From assembly GCF_000614975.1 (NCBI RefSeq), contig NZ_BALM01000002.1, forward strand, positions 1-64,000: 64,000 nucleotides of DNA, given 5' to 3'. Below, one piece after another: positions 49,513 through 59,426 of the stretch. Under the pieces are notes generated by a model, which searched no databases, was not told the origin of the DNA, and saw only the letters and a program-made list of their open reading frames with translations. Position 1 is the first letter of the stretch. Each line of letters opens with the position of its first letter. The stretch comes from Shewanella marina JCM 15074 (GTDB lineage Bacteria; Pseudomonadota; Gammaproteobacteria; Enterobacterales; Shewanellaceae). The position numbers and the translations under genes are program-made.

Positions 49513-50997
49513 ATGCGAACAAGGATTGGAACGCCATCAAAACATATACTACTGGCACTGATTTACGGTGTCAGTGGTGTCGTTATTACACTGCTACTTG
49601 TTGCTGTGTGGTTATTAAATTCCCGCACCGATCTCGCAATATGGCATACCTCAGAGTTACAACATCAATTTAAAGCCGATAATGGTGTTAACAACTTTCA
49701 GGATTATATCGCCAAAGAAACACTGTTATTTGATGAGTTTGAACAACTCGTCTATCAAGCAGGCCAAGCCAAAACACCGCAATCGATCAATCGCTATAAT
49801 CATGGCAGTTTATCGGACCCTACAATATGGTCACTGAACTGGAACCGAACATTTGAGATAACGCCCAATAATGCTGAATATGGTGTGCTGTTATTGCATG
49901 GCATGTCTGACTCTCCCTATGCGATGTCTAATATTGCGCAGCAATTGCCGAAAAATGCCTATATTGTTGGCTTAAGACTACCGGGGCATGGCTCTATCCC
50001 GGCTGGTTTATTATCGCTAGAACCACAAGATTTGACTGCTGCAGTCAGATTAACCGTTCGGCATATGAAGCAGCAATTAGCAGGTAAACCACTATTTGTT
50101 GTGGGGTATTCTACAGGTGCTGCATTAGCACTTAATCATGAGCTTATTAATATCACTCAACATAGGCCTACTGATTTTACTGCCATGAGTTTTATTTCAC
50201 CTGCCGTGGGGTTACCTCCTATTGCTGTTGGGGCGAAATGGCAATCTCGTATTGGTAGTGTATTAGGGCTGGATAAGCTGCAGTGGAACAGTATCAAAAT
50301 GGAGTATGATCCATTTAAATATATCAGTTTTGCTGTCAATGCTGGCGATGTGGTTTATCAATTAGCGGCTGAAAATCAACAATTGCTGAGCGTTTTATCG
50401 GCAAGGCAGATGCAGCGCATTCCACCATTATTAACATTTCAATCTATGGCTGATGCGACGGTATCCAGTATTGCCGTAGTGGATGGGTTATATGCGCATT
50501 TAAATGAAAAACATAAGTTGGTGTTGTTTGATATTAATCGGACTTGGATTAATCAAGATCTGGTCGGTCATGATCCGATCACTCAATTTATTCCGGTGTT
50601 AACTGATAAGAAATATCAGTTTAAAGGGGTACTAATTGAAAATGTTTCACCTAAAACCCGAACGGTACAAGCGAAGCCATTTGCTTTTAGTCGAGGTAAT
50701 AGAGCGCAAGCATTAGATCTGAAATGGCCTGCGAATGTTTATTCTCTATCCCATGTTGCTTTGCCTTTCCCTATTGATGATCCCTTGTATGGCGGTCAAG
50801 TTGCTGATGTTGATCATATTCAGATAGGGATTGCGACAGCGCTAGGGGAGAAAGGCATATTTAGTGTTCATGCTGACGATATGTTAAGGCAGAAATGGAA
50901 TCCTTTTTTTGATTATATGATGACGCAGATCCAGCGTCATCATTTGCAGGCAACAAGTCTATCTAAAGGTGGTTCGGCTGACCCTGTAAGGTTGTAG
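49513..50997 (+). CDS. Membrane-anchored alpha/beta hydrolase
   Basis: About 494 residues from ATG 49513 (GGGAG before it). One N-terminal membrane helix (ILLALIYGVSGVVITLLLVAVWLL), then an alpha/beta-hydrolase core: GVLLLHGMSDSPYAM for the oxyanion loop, GLRLPGHG, and the nucleophile elbow VGYSTGAA with Ser at 200. Several features resemble carboxylesterase/monoglyceride lipase proteins. The anchor suggests the catalytic part faces the periplasm. Substrate unknown. Its end overlaps the convergent YdjM-like gene by 35 bp. Confidence 0.83.
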   Translation: MRTRIGTPSKHILLALIYGVSGVVITLLLVAVWLLNSRTDLAIWHTSELQHQFKADNGVNNFQDYIAKETLLFDEFEQLVYQAGQAKTPQSINRYNHGSLSDPTIWSLNWNRTFEITPNNAEYGVLLLHGMSDSPYAMSNIAQQLPKNAYIVGLRLPGHGSIPAGLLSLEPQDLTAAVRLTVRHMKQQLAGKPLFVVGYSTGAALALNHELINITQHRPTDFTAMSFISPAVGLPPIAVGAKWQSRIGSVLGLDKLQWNSIKMEYDPFKYISFAVNAGDVVYQLAAENQQLLSVLSARQMQRIPPLLTFQSMADATVSSIAVVDGLYAHLNEKHKLVLFDINRTWINQDLVGHDPITQFIPVLTDKKYQFKGVLIENVSPKTRTVQAKPFAFSRGNRAQALDLKWPANVYSLSHVALPFPIDDPLYGGQVADVDHIQIGIATALGEKGIFSVHADDMLRQKWNPFFDYMMTQIQRHHLQATSLSKGGSADPVRL

Positions 50998-51727
50998 CGG
51001 CTGACTTGATTAAGTTGTCGCTCCAGCGTTCAATATTATGCAGTGTCAGCCAATGTGGTTTGAATTGAAACTGTTGCCAATGTGATAGTAATTGTACGGT
51101 AGAGTGGATTTGAGGCGCAAAACTAATGAGTGCCACAATCGCGACCACTTGTGCAAAACTGATCACTGGATAGGTCAGTGAAATCGGTTTTAGTGCGGTA
51201 CCAAATGAGGATTTAATCTTTTTATTAGAAAGGTCGACACTATAAATTTCATCGAGTAAAAGATGAACTAGCCCGCCAAGTAGTACAAAGCCGCCAGTGA
51301 GCCAAGACGTTGTTGCTTGATAGCCAAGAATATGACTAATACACACAGTAATCATGCCAAGTAGACTAACAAAAGCGATTGAATGGCAGCTGCCTCTGTG
51401 CACCGTGAGCACCTGAAACCATGACTTCACCACCAATCGTACAAAGCTAAAGGTGGCAATTAAATAGCAGATAAGCTCGACCATAGTGACTTTTGTATAA
51501 AAATGACACACGACGACAAAGCAGCAAAATCCCGCCAATACATTAAACAGGGTTTTCATTGAGGTTGAATGATCAGAGTCGATATCGGGTAATAATCCGC
51601 CCATGGTGCCAATAAAGGTTAACCATAATGCGGTAATGGGTAAAATATGATGTGCAGATAAGAGGGCTGTGGCAGCAAGGCCTGAGGTGACTGCAGCAAC
51701 AGTAAAGTGAGTCGAAAAATTGGCCAC
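50963..51727 (-). CDS. YdjM-like membrane-bound metal-dependent hydrolase (DUF457)
   Basis: 254 residues. The family's likely metal motifs are present: NFSTHFTVAA with an early His, GGLLPDIDSDHS, HRGSCHSIAF and HLLLDEIYSVD, spread among about six membrane helices. E. coli YdjM is a LexA-regulated inner-membrane member of this family; biochemical function is unproven. I saw no clear LexA box in front of this copy. The 3' end overlaps the convergent hydrolase gene. Confidence 0.83.
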   Translation of the reverse strand: MANFSTHFTVAAVTSGLAATALLSAHHILPITALWLTFIGTMGGLLPDIDSDHSTSMKTLFNVLAGFCCFVVVCHFYTKVTMVELICYLIATFSFVRLVVKSWFQVLTVHRGSCHSIAFVSLLGMITVCISHILGYQATTSWLTGGFVLLGGLVHLLLDEIYSVDLSNKKIKSSFGTALKPISLTYPVISFAQVVAIVALISFAPQIHSTVQLLSHWQQFQFKPHWLTLHNIERWSDNLIKSAATTLQGQPNHL

Positions 51728-51971
51728 AAGCTAAACTCTATAAATAAAAAATGATAAATGGCTGTTGATTTATACAGTATTATCAGTAAATACTTAAATA
51801 TTCAACTGTTTATCAATAATCTAGCTAAGTGATTGTTTGGTTGGTTGAATTTTATACTTTATTGTAAAAAGGGAGCTGTATTAAAAGGAACTCTAAGGTT
51901 CTAATGCCAATCATTTAGCCGTTGACTGATCTTTATAAGATGGCAACATTCGGATGTTTTTAACACTCTGA

Positions 51972-52103
51972 TTTTTTATTAACGTTTCTCAAGCCCTTAA
52001 TATCATCAATGATTGGAAGCCTAATGATATTGAACATTTGGCTGATTTACGCCCTCTTGAGCTAATTGATGAAGCATATTCTCTGATTGAAAACTATGCG
52101 TAA
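51972..52103 (+). pseudogene. Possible gene remnant, no start codon
   Basis: An open stretch of 43 codons reads as well-formed protein (VSQALNIINDWKPNDIEH then LADLRPLELIDEAYSLIENY) but begins at a stop, has no start codon or ribosome site, and ends at TAA 52101. It looks like the decayed C-terminal end of a gene I cannot identify. The rest of the 576-bp gap between 51728 and 52303 shows no gene. Confidence 0.35.
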
Positions 52104-52247
52104 ACGCAAGTCAGCCTTGAAGTCCACTGTATGGTGACTTGTTGATATGGCGACTTGTAATGATAGCCCAATGAAAGATTTTGTTGGTTAACTTGATATC
52201 GCTGATAGAACAGTAAAACCTAGGCCTTAACGATATGCCAAAATAAT

Positions 52248-52276
52248 AATGCCGTTCACCTTAAGTGAGCGGCATT
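52248..52276. terminator. Terminator after the DUF3083-like gene
   Basis: AATGCCGTTCAC / GTGAGCGGCATT with a 5-nt loop and one G-T pair. On the minus strand it is followed by ATTATTATTTT, fitting termination of the gene ending at 52304. Confidence 0.75.
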
Positions 52277-52303
52277 TTACTGGCTTTTTTATGACTGATG
52301 GAT

Positions 52304-53368
52304 TTATTTTGGATAGCTTAGATGCTGGTGGAAGCGGATCATTAAATCTTCATGCGCCTTATCCATACCTATCTCTTTAGCAAAGCTCTTTAGCATGGTT
52401 TCAACACGGTTCATAAAGCGACCATAGCCTTCACTTGAGCAGTTTTCATCGCCTGCAACAATAACGAAGTAAGCCGATTCAACTAAATTATCAGGCTGCC
52501 ATAGGCTGATAATTTGCGGTGTAGTGACGTTAGGTTTAAATCCTAATAGATCAATATTCTCATTATTATTAGGTTTTTCAAACTTACTGTTACGTACCAA
52601 TGGTACGCGACCATTGGCTACCATGGCGATGCGATTAAAATGGTGAATGTCAGCCGCAGTGGTGAACTTATCTTGTAAAAACTGATATAGCTCTTGGTAG
52701 TTATAAGTACCTTTGGGCGTATGGAGTTGTTTCAAATGACGACTAATCGGTAAGCTTGCGACTACGAAGTTAATTGCATTAATGGTGTCTGGTAACTCAC
52801 ATTCTCTGGCTTTATAACGAGGGATCACGCCACGTAGTTTGTAGCTGTGGCTAGCTTTATTGCCTTTGCTTTTAGCAAATAGATCATAGGTAATATGTTG
52901 ATGGTCACGGATCTTAATGGTGACGTCATCTGGGATGGTTTGACTTAATTTATCAACCAGCGTTTGTACTTTGCCGTGAAATGCTGCCGAGTTCATACGA
53001 ATATCTTCACCTGTTGCTAAAAACAGTAATCTGACTTTTTTAGCGCGGTAATCTGGGGTGAAAAATAAGTTTTGAGCTTGGTGATACTTGGCATTGTAAA
53101 AGAAGATGATTTTGCGAATTGATTGAATGCAATAAGCTTCAGTATGAAAGCGAACTACGGGCACTTTATCATTAGCGATAACGTGTAAGTTGGTTAGATT
53201 AAGTTGCTCTGCGAGTTCAAAAACTTGATTAGCTAATTGACGATAGCATTGATTGATATCTTCATACTGATTAATCAGTTCGTCAGTGATTTTTAATTCA
53301 GCACAAATATATTGATTGGTTCTAGCATCCTGTGGCAGATAGACTTTCTGTTGATGACTAACAGACAT
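52304..53368 (-). CDS. Conserved hypothetical protein, DUF3083-like
   Basis: 354 residues, soluble, no signal peptide or membrane helix. Two halves look internally similar: each contains a FVIVAGDE/FLATGEDIR-like strand followed by an R-rich helix and a terminal RxHQH motif (KIRDHQHITYD in the first, IRFHQHLSYPK at the end). This bilobal design with paired HQH motifs is seen directly. I believe it belongs to DUF3083, a gammaproteobacterial family of unknown function, but that is from memory. Not in an operon; preceded by a good GGAG site. Confidence 0.7.
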   Translation of the reverse strand: MSVSHQQKVYLPQDARTNQYICAELKITDELINQYEDINQCYRQLANQVFELAEQLNLTNLHVIANDKVPVVRFHTEAYCIQSIRKIIFFYNAKYHQAQNLFFTPDYRAKKVRLLFLATGEDIRMNSAAFHGKVQTLVDKLSQTIPDDVTIKIRDHQHITYDLFAKSKGNKASHSYKLRGVIPRYKARECELPDTINAINFVVASLPISRHLKQLHTPKGTYNYQELYQFLQDKFTTAADIHHFNRIAMVANGRVPLVRNSKFEKPNNNENIDLLGFKPNVTTPQIISLWQPDNLVESAYFVIVAGDENCSSEGYGRFMNRVETMLKSFAKEIGMDKAHEDLMIRFHQHLSYPK

Positions 53369-53521
53369 TACTCGCTCCTTGTAAGTAATTAATCTCTTTT
53401 AAAGACTCTAACTTAAAAATGCTGCAAAAATGTTGCGCGCAAACAAGGTTTTGATATTTTTATGTAAATAATTTCCAGCTAATTTTTGTTGATTAAATTA
53501 GCTGGAGCAAAGGCTAGGGCA

Positions 53522-54623
53522 TTATAAATCGATGCCAAAACCTACAATAAATTGATAGTCATTTTGTTCGGGAATCAAGCCTTGTGAATTAGCTTGTGGG
53601 CTATTGGTGTGATCCCAAACAAACGATAGATCTAAATCAAAAATGTCAGTTAACTCTACTTCGAATGAAGCGATTGCATGATGCTATATCCGCCGGCATC
53701 ACTACTTGCAAATTGACCACGATATTTTGTGTTGAAATCAATTGTTTTATTAATCTCAGTCTCATAACTGGTTTCAAGTACAAATGAAGCACTACCATCA
53801 GATTGACGTTGATCTTGCTCTACTTGTTTATATTTGCTGTAAGTATAAGCAGGACCACCACTGATGCTCCATTCAGTTTTTGAGGTATCGATAATGTTAT
53901 AACCCAAACCAGAACCTAGCGTGGCTTTATAATCTAAGTTTAAAAAAGGATCGATATAAACTTCAGCAAAAATAGGACGCAAATAGAATTGCTTTGAGAT
54001 AAACCAGTCGAAGTTACTGTTAATACGATGATTATTCGTTGTACTTTGATTATCTGTTTTGGTGTAGTTACCTAAATAATCTAAGTTAAAACGTGATTCT
54101 GTAGTACGTCGAGTGTTATGGCTAATAGCACTATAATCAATTTGATCTGTGTTACCACTTCTAAAGTTAGCACCCAGCGTAATCTTATTTGACCAGTAGT
54201 TAGCTTCTTTTTGTTCGCCAGAATGATGGTCATAATATTTTTAGGATCAAATGCTTGACCATCTAAGAATGCTTGACCGTCTTTAACAACCAATATCCCT
54301 GTTTTAGTGCTTAAATCAGTAAAACCAATACTTACGGGTTGTGCTGTTTTAAGTTGTTTGATGTCTTCCCAATCGATTGAGATGGTATCAAGGTTATCAC
54401 TATCAAACTCTAATTTGTCATCATACAAATTTTTAAGTTCGCCCTTAAGGACTTCTAATGACGTTAGCTGCAACCAATCATATTTATTATCTTGTGGCAA
54501 AGTCATACCAGCCATAGCGTCTGGTTGATTGGTGTTTGCTAAAGCATTAAAAGACAGTGATAAGCCTAAAATAGCGCTAGCAATAGGCGTGATGCTAAAT
54601 AAAGAGAGTTTGCCCTGAGTCAT
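53522..54623 (-). CDS. DUF481 outer-membrane protein (YdiY-like), with two frameshifts
   Basis: Signal peptide (PIASAILGLSLSFNALA) then a 130-residue N-terminal domain (LKGELKNLYDDKLEFDSDNL, DWEDIKQLKTAQPVSI) and a C-terminal DUF481 beta-barrel. The frame breaks twice. Near 54238-54242 a run of five T on the plus strand seems one short; six would give DPKKYYDHHSGEQKEANYWS and open the barrel. Near 53680 another base is missing, after which IASFEVELTDIFDLDLSFVW continues to GFGIDL and the stop at 53522. Repaired length is about 367 residues. Strand patterns such as FYLRPIFAEVYIDPFLNLDY support the barrel. Function unknown. Confidence 0.8.
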
Positions 54624-54705
54624 ACAAGCTTCCTAATATCGGGACGATTAAAAAGCGGCGTATTCTAATGGCTTGTGACTAGATTAACAAATTGTATATC
54701 GCTAA

Positions 54706-55338
54706 TTAATTGAGATTATTCACTATCCATGGCTGCATAAAACGTTGAATATGTGCCTGCGCATCAGTATTTGGATGGATGCCATCAGCTTGCATTAGAC
54801 TCGAATTAGTGGCTATTTGTGTCATAAAAAATGGCACCAAAATAACCGATTCTTTATCGCTAATCTTTTGAAATACCTGATTAAACTGCTTAGCATAACG
54901 GGGGCCATAATTAGGGGGCACCATGACTTCACTCAATAACACTTTTGTACCACTTGCTTGGGCGAGCTGAACCATGGATGTTACATTTTGTGTCAATTGT
55001 TTGATGGGGAAACCGCGTAGGCCATCATTACCGCCTAATTCAATAAAAATAAGGTCTGGTTTGATGTCGTTTAATAGCGCGGGTAAACGTTGTAAACCAC
55101 CAGCAGTTGTCTCACCACTGACGGATGCATTGATAATTTGATGTTGCGGTAACATCTTTTGCAACAAATTTACCCAACCTTGGGCTTGGGGCATTCCATA
55201 ACTTGCGCTTAAACTATCACCATAGATTAATACAGTATCCGCTTTGGCATTCGCGAGCGTAAGCATTGCCAAGGTAAATGTCACTAATGTCAGTTTACTT
55301 AAATATGATAGGGATTTTATGAATAGTGCTAGCGCCAT
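54706..55338 (-). CDS. tesA: Multifunctional acyl-CoA thioesterase I / lysophospholipase L1
   Basis: 210 residues from ATG 55338. A signal peptide (LVTFTLAMLTLANAKA) precedes the SGNH-hydrolase blocks: GDSLS with nucleophile Ser42, the Gly in SGETTAGG, Asn in ELGGNDGLRG and the Asp-His pair in DGIHPN. TesA is a periplasmic enzyme hydrolysing thioesters and lysophospholipids. The start overlaps by 20 bp the start of the divergent ybbA gene, an arrangement also found in E. coli. Longer upstream starts would extend far into ybbA and are rejected. Confidence 0.95.
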   Translation of the reverse strand: MALALFIKSLSYLSKLTLVTFTLAMLTLANAKADTVLIYGDSLSASYGMPQAQGWVNLLQKMLPQHQIINASVSGETTAGGLQRLPALLNDIKPDLIFIELGGNDGLRGFPIKQLTQNVTSMVQLAQASGTKVLLSEVMVPPNYGPRYAKQFNQVFQKISDKESVILVPFFMTQIATNSSLMQADGIHPNTDAQAHIQRFMQPWIVNNLN

Positions 55339-56026
55339 TGTTGTCTCCAATTTAACCAAAACAGTAAGTACCCAAGCAGGCCAGTTGACTATCCTCAAGG
55401 GCATTAACTTAGAAGTCAAGTCTGGTGAAACTGTTGCGATATTAGGGCCTTCTGGTTCTGGCAAGTCGACCTTATTAGGTTTGCTGGCAGCATTAGACTC
55501 GCCTACCTCAGGAGAGATTCTACTTGATGGTGTGTCGTTAACTGGATTAAGCGAAGAACAAAAAGCGGATATTCGTAAGCAGAAACTTAGTTTTATCTTT
55601 CAATCCTTTATGCTGGTTGAAACGCTAACCGCTTTAGAAAATGTGATGTTACCTGCAGAGTTAGCGGGGATTGCAGATGCGAAACAAAAAGCATTAGCCA
55701 TGCTAGATAAAGTAGGTTTAAGCCATCGTTTGTCACATTTACCGAGCCAGCTTTCTGGTGGTGAACAGCAGCGGGTTGCGATTGCGAGAGCATTTATTGC
55801 TAACCCCAAAGTATTATTTGCCGATGAGCCAACAGGTAACTTGGATCATGCTAATGGTACTATGATTGCCGATATGTTGTTTGAGCTGAATGCCGAGCAG
55901 CATACAACTTTAATTTTGGTCACGCATGATAATGAGTTAGCGCATTTATGTCAGCGACAATTGGTGATGAATGCTGGTGAGTTAAGTGAAACCGTAATAG
56001 ATGTTGCTAAGGAGCCTGTTCAATGA
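55319..56026 (+). CDS. ybbA: ABC transporter ATP-binding protein YbbA (LolD/MacB type)
   Basis: 235 residues from ATG 55319. Walker [31 protein letters not shown], signature [15 protein letters not shown], Walker [13 protein letters not shown] and H-loop LVTHD identify a LolD/MacB-class ATPase. The neighbouring ybbP permease (overlapping by 4 bp) shows it is YbbA of the YbbA-YbbP complex. The complex belongs to the mechanotransmission ABC group and does not move solutes through a channel; its substrate is unsettled. The start overlaps tesA. Confidence 0.93.
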   Translation: MNSASAIVVSNLTKTVSTQAGQLTILKGINLEVKSGETVAILGPSGSGKSTLLGLLAALDSPTSGEILLDGVSLTGLSEEQKADIRKQKLSFIFQSFMLVETLTALENVMLPAELAGIADAKQKALAMLDKVGLSHRLSHLPSQLSGGEQQRVAIARAFIANPKVLFADEPTGNLDHANGTMIADMLFELNAEQHTTLILVTHDNELAHLCQRQLVMNAGELSETVIDVAKEPVQ

Positions 56027-58476
56027 CTGCAGCAATCGGTTGGCGATTATTTGTAAGAGAGTTGCAACAAGGGCAACTGTTACTCATTATTTTAGCCATT
56101 ACCTTAGCTGTGTTGTCGGTAACAGGGCTTGCGAGTGTCAGTGGCCGCATGCAAAATGCGATTGCTGGTGAGGCGACTAAGTTTATTGCTGCAGATAGAG
56201 TTTTATCTTCACCGCAAGCAATCGATCCTACGATTCTAGCTAAAGCTGACGCAGCTAATATCCAATATGTCAGTAATTTACAATTTAATTCGATGCTTTT
56301 TGCTAATGACAAATTGCAACTGGTGACAGTGAGAGCCGTTGAGACTGGATACCCATTAAAAGGGCAAATTGAGTTAACCTCGGGACCTGTTGATACGATT
56401 CCTGCGGCTAATTCATTATGGTTTGAACCTCGTTTGGTGAGCCTACTTGGGCCAACAGAATCGGTTGAATTGGGCATGGCTCAATTTAAGTTAGCAGAGT
56501 CTTTAGCCCGTTTACCTGATGGCGGTTTTAATCCATTTGCCTCTTCACCACTGGTGTTGATGCGTCTTGATGATGTCGCTAAAACTGAGATTATTCAGCC
56601 TGGTTCTCGTGTCACTTACCTGTATCACTTTGTTGGTGCAAATGCTGATATGGCGCAATTTGAGCAGACCATAAAGCCATTGTTAACGACCACCCAACGT
56701 TGGACTTCACCGCAATCTGGTGATACGCCGATTGCGAATGCTATTAACCGTGCAGAACAGTTCCTGTTATTAGCCAGTCTATTAGGTATTGCATTGGCTT
56801 GTGCGGCGATAGGTATTGCTGCGCAGCGTTATAGCGAGCGTCATTATGATGTGGTTGCTATGCTCAAAACCTTTGGCGCATCAGCTAAACAAATTAGACA
56901 GATATTTGCGCTGCATTTAGGTTTAGTGACATTCGTTGGTGTGTTATTCGGCTTATTAGGCGGGGTGTGTTTAGATTTTGGTCTGAGTTTTCTATTGCCG
57001 ATTGAGATGCAGCAATATCCTGCGCCAATGTTACGGCCAATTTTATTGGGTATCGCAACAGGGATCATTAGTGCCATTATGTTTTCTGCATATCCGCTAC
57101 TTAAACTATTATCGATTCCGCCATTACGGGTAATTAACCGTGATTTGCAAGGTGTGACATTGGGATCATGGTTGCATGTGTTACTGAGTTTATTGGCGAT
57201 GTCTATTTTAGGGTATCTCTATTCCGGATCGCTTAAGCTGACGGTGATTGTTATTGCGGCGGTGGTGTTGATGGCATTGCTGCTGGCAATTGTTGGCTAC
57301 TTTATGATTAATGCCAGTAAGGGGATTGGTCTACGTACAGCGACCCCATTACAATTAGCATTAGCAGGGTTAAGACGTCGTTCTCGTCAAAATGCCATTC
57401 AACTGGTTGGTTTTAGTAGTGCATTAGTTCTGTTACTAACGATTTTTGCGTTGAGACAAGATCTATTAAATGAATGGCAGGCACAATTACCTGAAAAGTC
57501 ACCTAATTACTTTTTAGTGAATATTGCTCCCTCCGAATTATCATCCATAACGCAATTTTTTAATCAGCATCAAATTCAATCAACTGATATTTATCCGGTG
57601 ATCCGTGCACGCTTAAGCATGATTAATGGTGAACAATTGATATCAGCTGAACAAGAAAAGCAGGGGGATCAAGGTCGAGTCGGGATTTCACGCGAACTCA
57701 ACCTAACTTGGCATGATAAATTACCCGCTAATAATGCGATTACTCAGGGGCAATTTAATCCGTCAGCCAACAGTGTTTCCGTAGAGTCTGGTGTCGCGGA
57801 ACGTTTGGATCTTGAATTAGGCGATAGCTTAACCTTTGTGATTGATCAGCAAGCTGTGACTGTCGTAGTTGATAGTATTCGACAGGTACAATGGGAGAGC
57901 CTACAACCTAATTTCTTCTTTATTTTTAATCAACAAACTTTAGCACCTTTTGCCTATACCTCTATGGCTAGCTTTTATTTGGATAACAGCCAAAAAGATC
58001 TGGTGGTTGATTTAATTAAGCAATTTCCTACGGTATCCGTCATTGATGTTGGCGCTATTGTTACCCAACTTAAGCAGATTGTTGATCAAGTTTCAGTGGC
58101 ATTAACCTTAGTGATGGTGTTGGTGTTATTAGCAAGCAGTTTGGTGATGATTGCACAAACAGAAGCGGGAATGGCGGTTAGACGACGAGAGTTAGCCGTA
58201 TTACGGACATTTGGTGCAACAGCGAGTTTATTAAAACGAGCAACGGCTTATGAGTTTGCTTTGTTGGGCGCGATAGCAGGGCTTTTAGCCGTAATTGTGG
58301 CTGAATTTGCTCTGTACTTGCTAAAAACTCAGATATTTGAGCTGGTAGTGAATTGGCATTGGCCATGGTGGATTTTAGCGCCATTGCTTGGAGCCATCAT
58401 CGTTGCCAGTCTTGGATTTGTAAAATGCTGGCAACTATTGACGCTATCATGTAAGGAATTGCTGCAAAATCATTAG
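56023..58476 (+). CDS. ybbP: YbbP, FtsX-like ABC permease
   Basis: 817 residues. Ten-helix layout: an N-terminal helix, a large periplasmic domain (about 45-230), a helix cluster with the FtsX motif near 260-370 (YDVVAMLKTFGASAKQIRQI), central helices, a second periplasmic domain (about 480-670) and a last FtsX unit (GMAVRRRELAVLRTFGATASLLKR). It pairs with YbbA. The stop overlaps the convergent yfcH stop by four bases. Role in envelope lipid or lysophospholipid handling is suggested by the tesA neighbourhood; not shown by sequence. Confidence 0.92.
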   Translation: MTAAIGWRLFVRELQQGQLLLIILAITLAVLSVTGLASVSGRMQNAIAGEATKFIAADRVLSSPQAIDPTILAKADAANIQYVSNLQFNSMLFANDKLQLVTVRAVETGYPLKGQIELTSGPVDTIPAANSLWFEPRLVSLLGPTESVELGMAQFKLAESLARLPDGGFNPFASSPLVLMRLDDVAKTEIIQPGSRVTYLYHFVGANADMAQFEQTIKPLLTTTQRWTSPQSGDTPIANAINRAEQFLLLASLLGIALACAAIGIAAQRYSERHYDVVAMLKTFGASAKQIRQIFALHLGLVTFVGVLFGLLGGVCLDFGLSFLLPIEMQQYPAPMLRPILLGIATGIISAIMFSAYPLLKLLSIPPLRVINRDLQGVTLGSWLHVLLSLLAMSILGYLYSGSLKLTVIVIAAVVLMALLLAIVGYFMINASKGIGLRTATPLQLALAGLRRRSRQNAIQLVGFSSALVLLLTIFALRQDLLNEWQAQLPEKSPNYFLVNIAPSELSSITQFFNQHQIQSTDIYPVIRARLSMINGEQLISAEQEKQGDQGRVGISRELNLTWHDKLPANNAITQGQFNPSANSVSVESGVAERLDLELGDSLTFVIDQQAVTVVVDSIRQVQWESLQPNFFFIFNQQTLAPFAYTSMASFYLDNSQKDLVVDLIKQFPTVSVIDVGAIVTQLKQIVDQVSVALTLVMVLVLLASSLVMIAQTEAGMAVRRRELAVLRTFGATASLLKRATAYEFALLGAIAGLLAVIVAEFALYLLKTQIFELVVNWHWPWWILAPLLGAIIVASLGFVKCWQLLTLSCKELLQNH

Positions 58477-59369
58477 CATAAGAGTTGTTCTAAAGCAGGT
58501 TTTAATTGATGAAATTTGAAATTAAAGCCTGCTTGTAGAATATGTTTAGGGTAAACATATTGTCCCTTCGTTAATAATTGAGCCATTTCTCCCATCGCTA
58601 AATTAAGCACAAATTCTGGCATCGGAACAACAGCAGGCCGGTGTAATACTTGGGCGAGTGTTTGACTGAAAGCCTGATTGCTTACAGGCTTTGGTGCCGT
58701 GGCATTATAAATGCCCTGACAGGTAGGGTGGTTAATCAAAAAAAGTATAATATCGATTAAATCTTGCTGATGGATCCAACTGAATCCTTGTTGACCTGAT
58801 GCAATTTTACCGCCTGCAGCCATCTTAAATGCGGGTAGCATTTTTGCTAAGGCACCGCCATTTTTACCTAATACAATACCAATACGAATAATGACAACTC
58901 GAGTTTGTTCTGTTTGACTGGTTAAGGCTAATTGTTCCCATTGTCGGCAAAGCTGATGGCTGAAGTCATTGATTGCAGCAGAATCTTCATCAAGGATTTG
59001 AGTATCCCGTCGCATGCCATAGTAGCCGATAGCTGAGCCACTAATAAAAGTGTGCGGCGGCGTTACACTTTGTTGAATTAGTTGGCTTAATTGGTTGGTG
59101 ATTTGAAAACGGCTTTGCTCAAGTAATTGCTTTTGCTTGTCACTCCAACGCTTACCTACAATCGGCTCGCCTGCAAGGTTAATGACGACATCAATATCAT
59201 TTAATTGGTTGAGATGATTTAGCTGTTCAATATACTGGTGTTGAGCTCCAAGTAGTTGAGTGGCTTTGCTAATATTCCTAGTCAGGATTAGTAATTGATG
59301 TTGTTTCAGTTGTGTGATGAGTTGCTGGCCGATAAAGCCTGTCGCACCTGTAATAAGAATTTTCATCAT
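58473..59369 (-). CDS. yfcH: NAD-dependent epimerase/dehydratase-like protein YfcH (TIGR01777 family)
   Basis: 298 residues. Rossmann motif GATGFIGQQL at 8-17, INLAGEPIVGKRWSDKQKQLL near 65, the SGSAIGYYGMR block and the C-terminal PEFVLNLAMGEMAQLLTKGQYVYPKHI are family hallmarks of the SDR39U1/YfcH group. Catalytic YxxxK is replaced by YYG as usual in the group. Lies downstream of folX in the same order as in E. coli. Function unknown; binds nucleotide. Confidence 0.92.
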   Translation of the reverse strand: MMKILITGATGFIGQQLITQLKQHQLLILTRNISKATQLLGAQHQYIEQLNHLNQLNDIDVVINLAGEPIVGKRWSDKQKQLLEQSRFQITNQLSQLIQQSVTPPHTFISGSAIGYYGMRRDTQILDEDSAAINDFSHQLCRQWEQLALTSQTEQTRVVIIRIGIVLGKNGGALAKMLPAFKMAAGGKIASGQQGFSWIHQQDLIDIILFLINHPTCQGIYNATAPKPVSNQAFSQTLAQVLHRPAVVPMPEFVLNLAMGEMAQLLTKGQYVYPKHILQAGFNFKFHQLKPALEQLLC

Positions 59370-59385
59370 CGTACCCCATATGGAT

Positions 59386-59410
59386 TAATACCCAAATAGT
59401 TTGGGTATTA
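59386..59410. promoter_or_regulatory. Hairpin between folX and yfcH
   Basis: TAATACCCAAA / TTTGGGTATTA with a 3-nt loop, in the 57-bp gap. No U-tract on the minus strand, so an mRNA stabiliser or weak attenuator is more likely than a terminator. Confidence 0.5.
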
Positions 59411-59426
59411 TTATAGTCCAACACGA

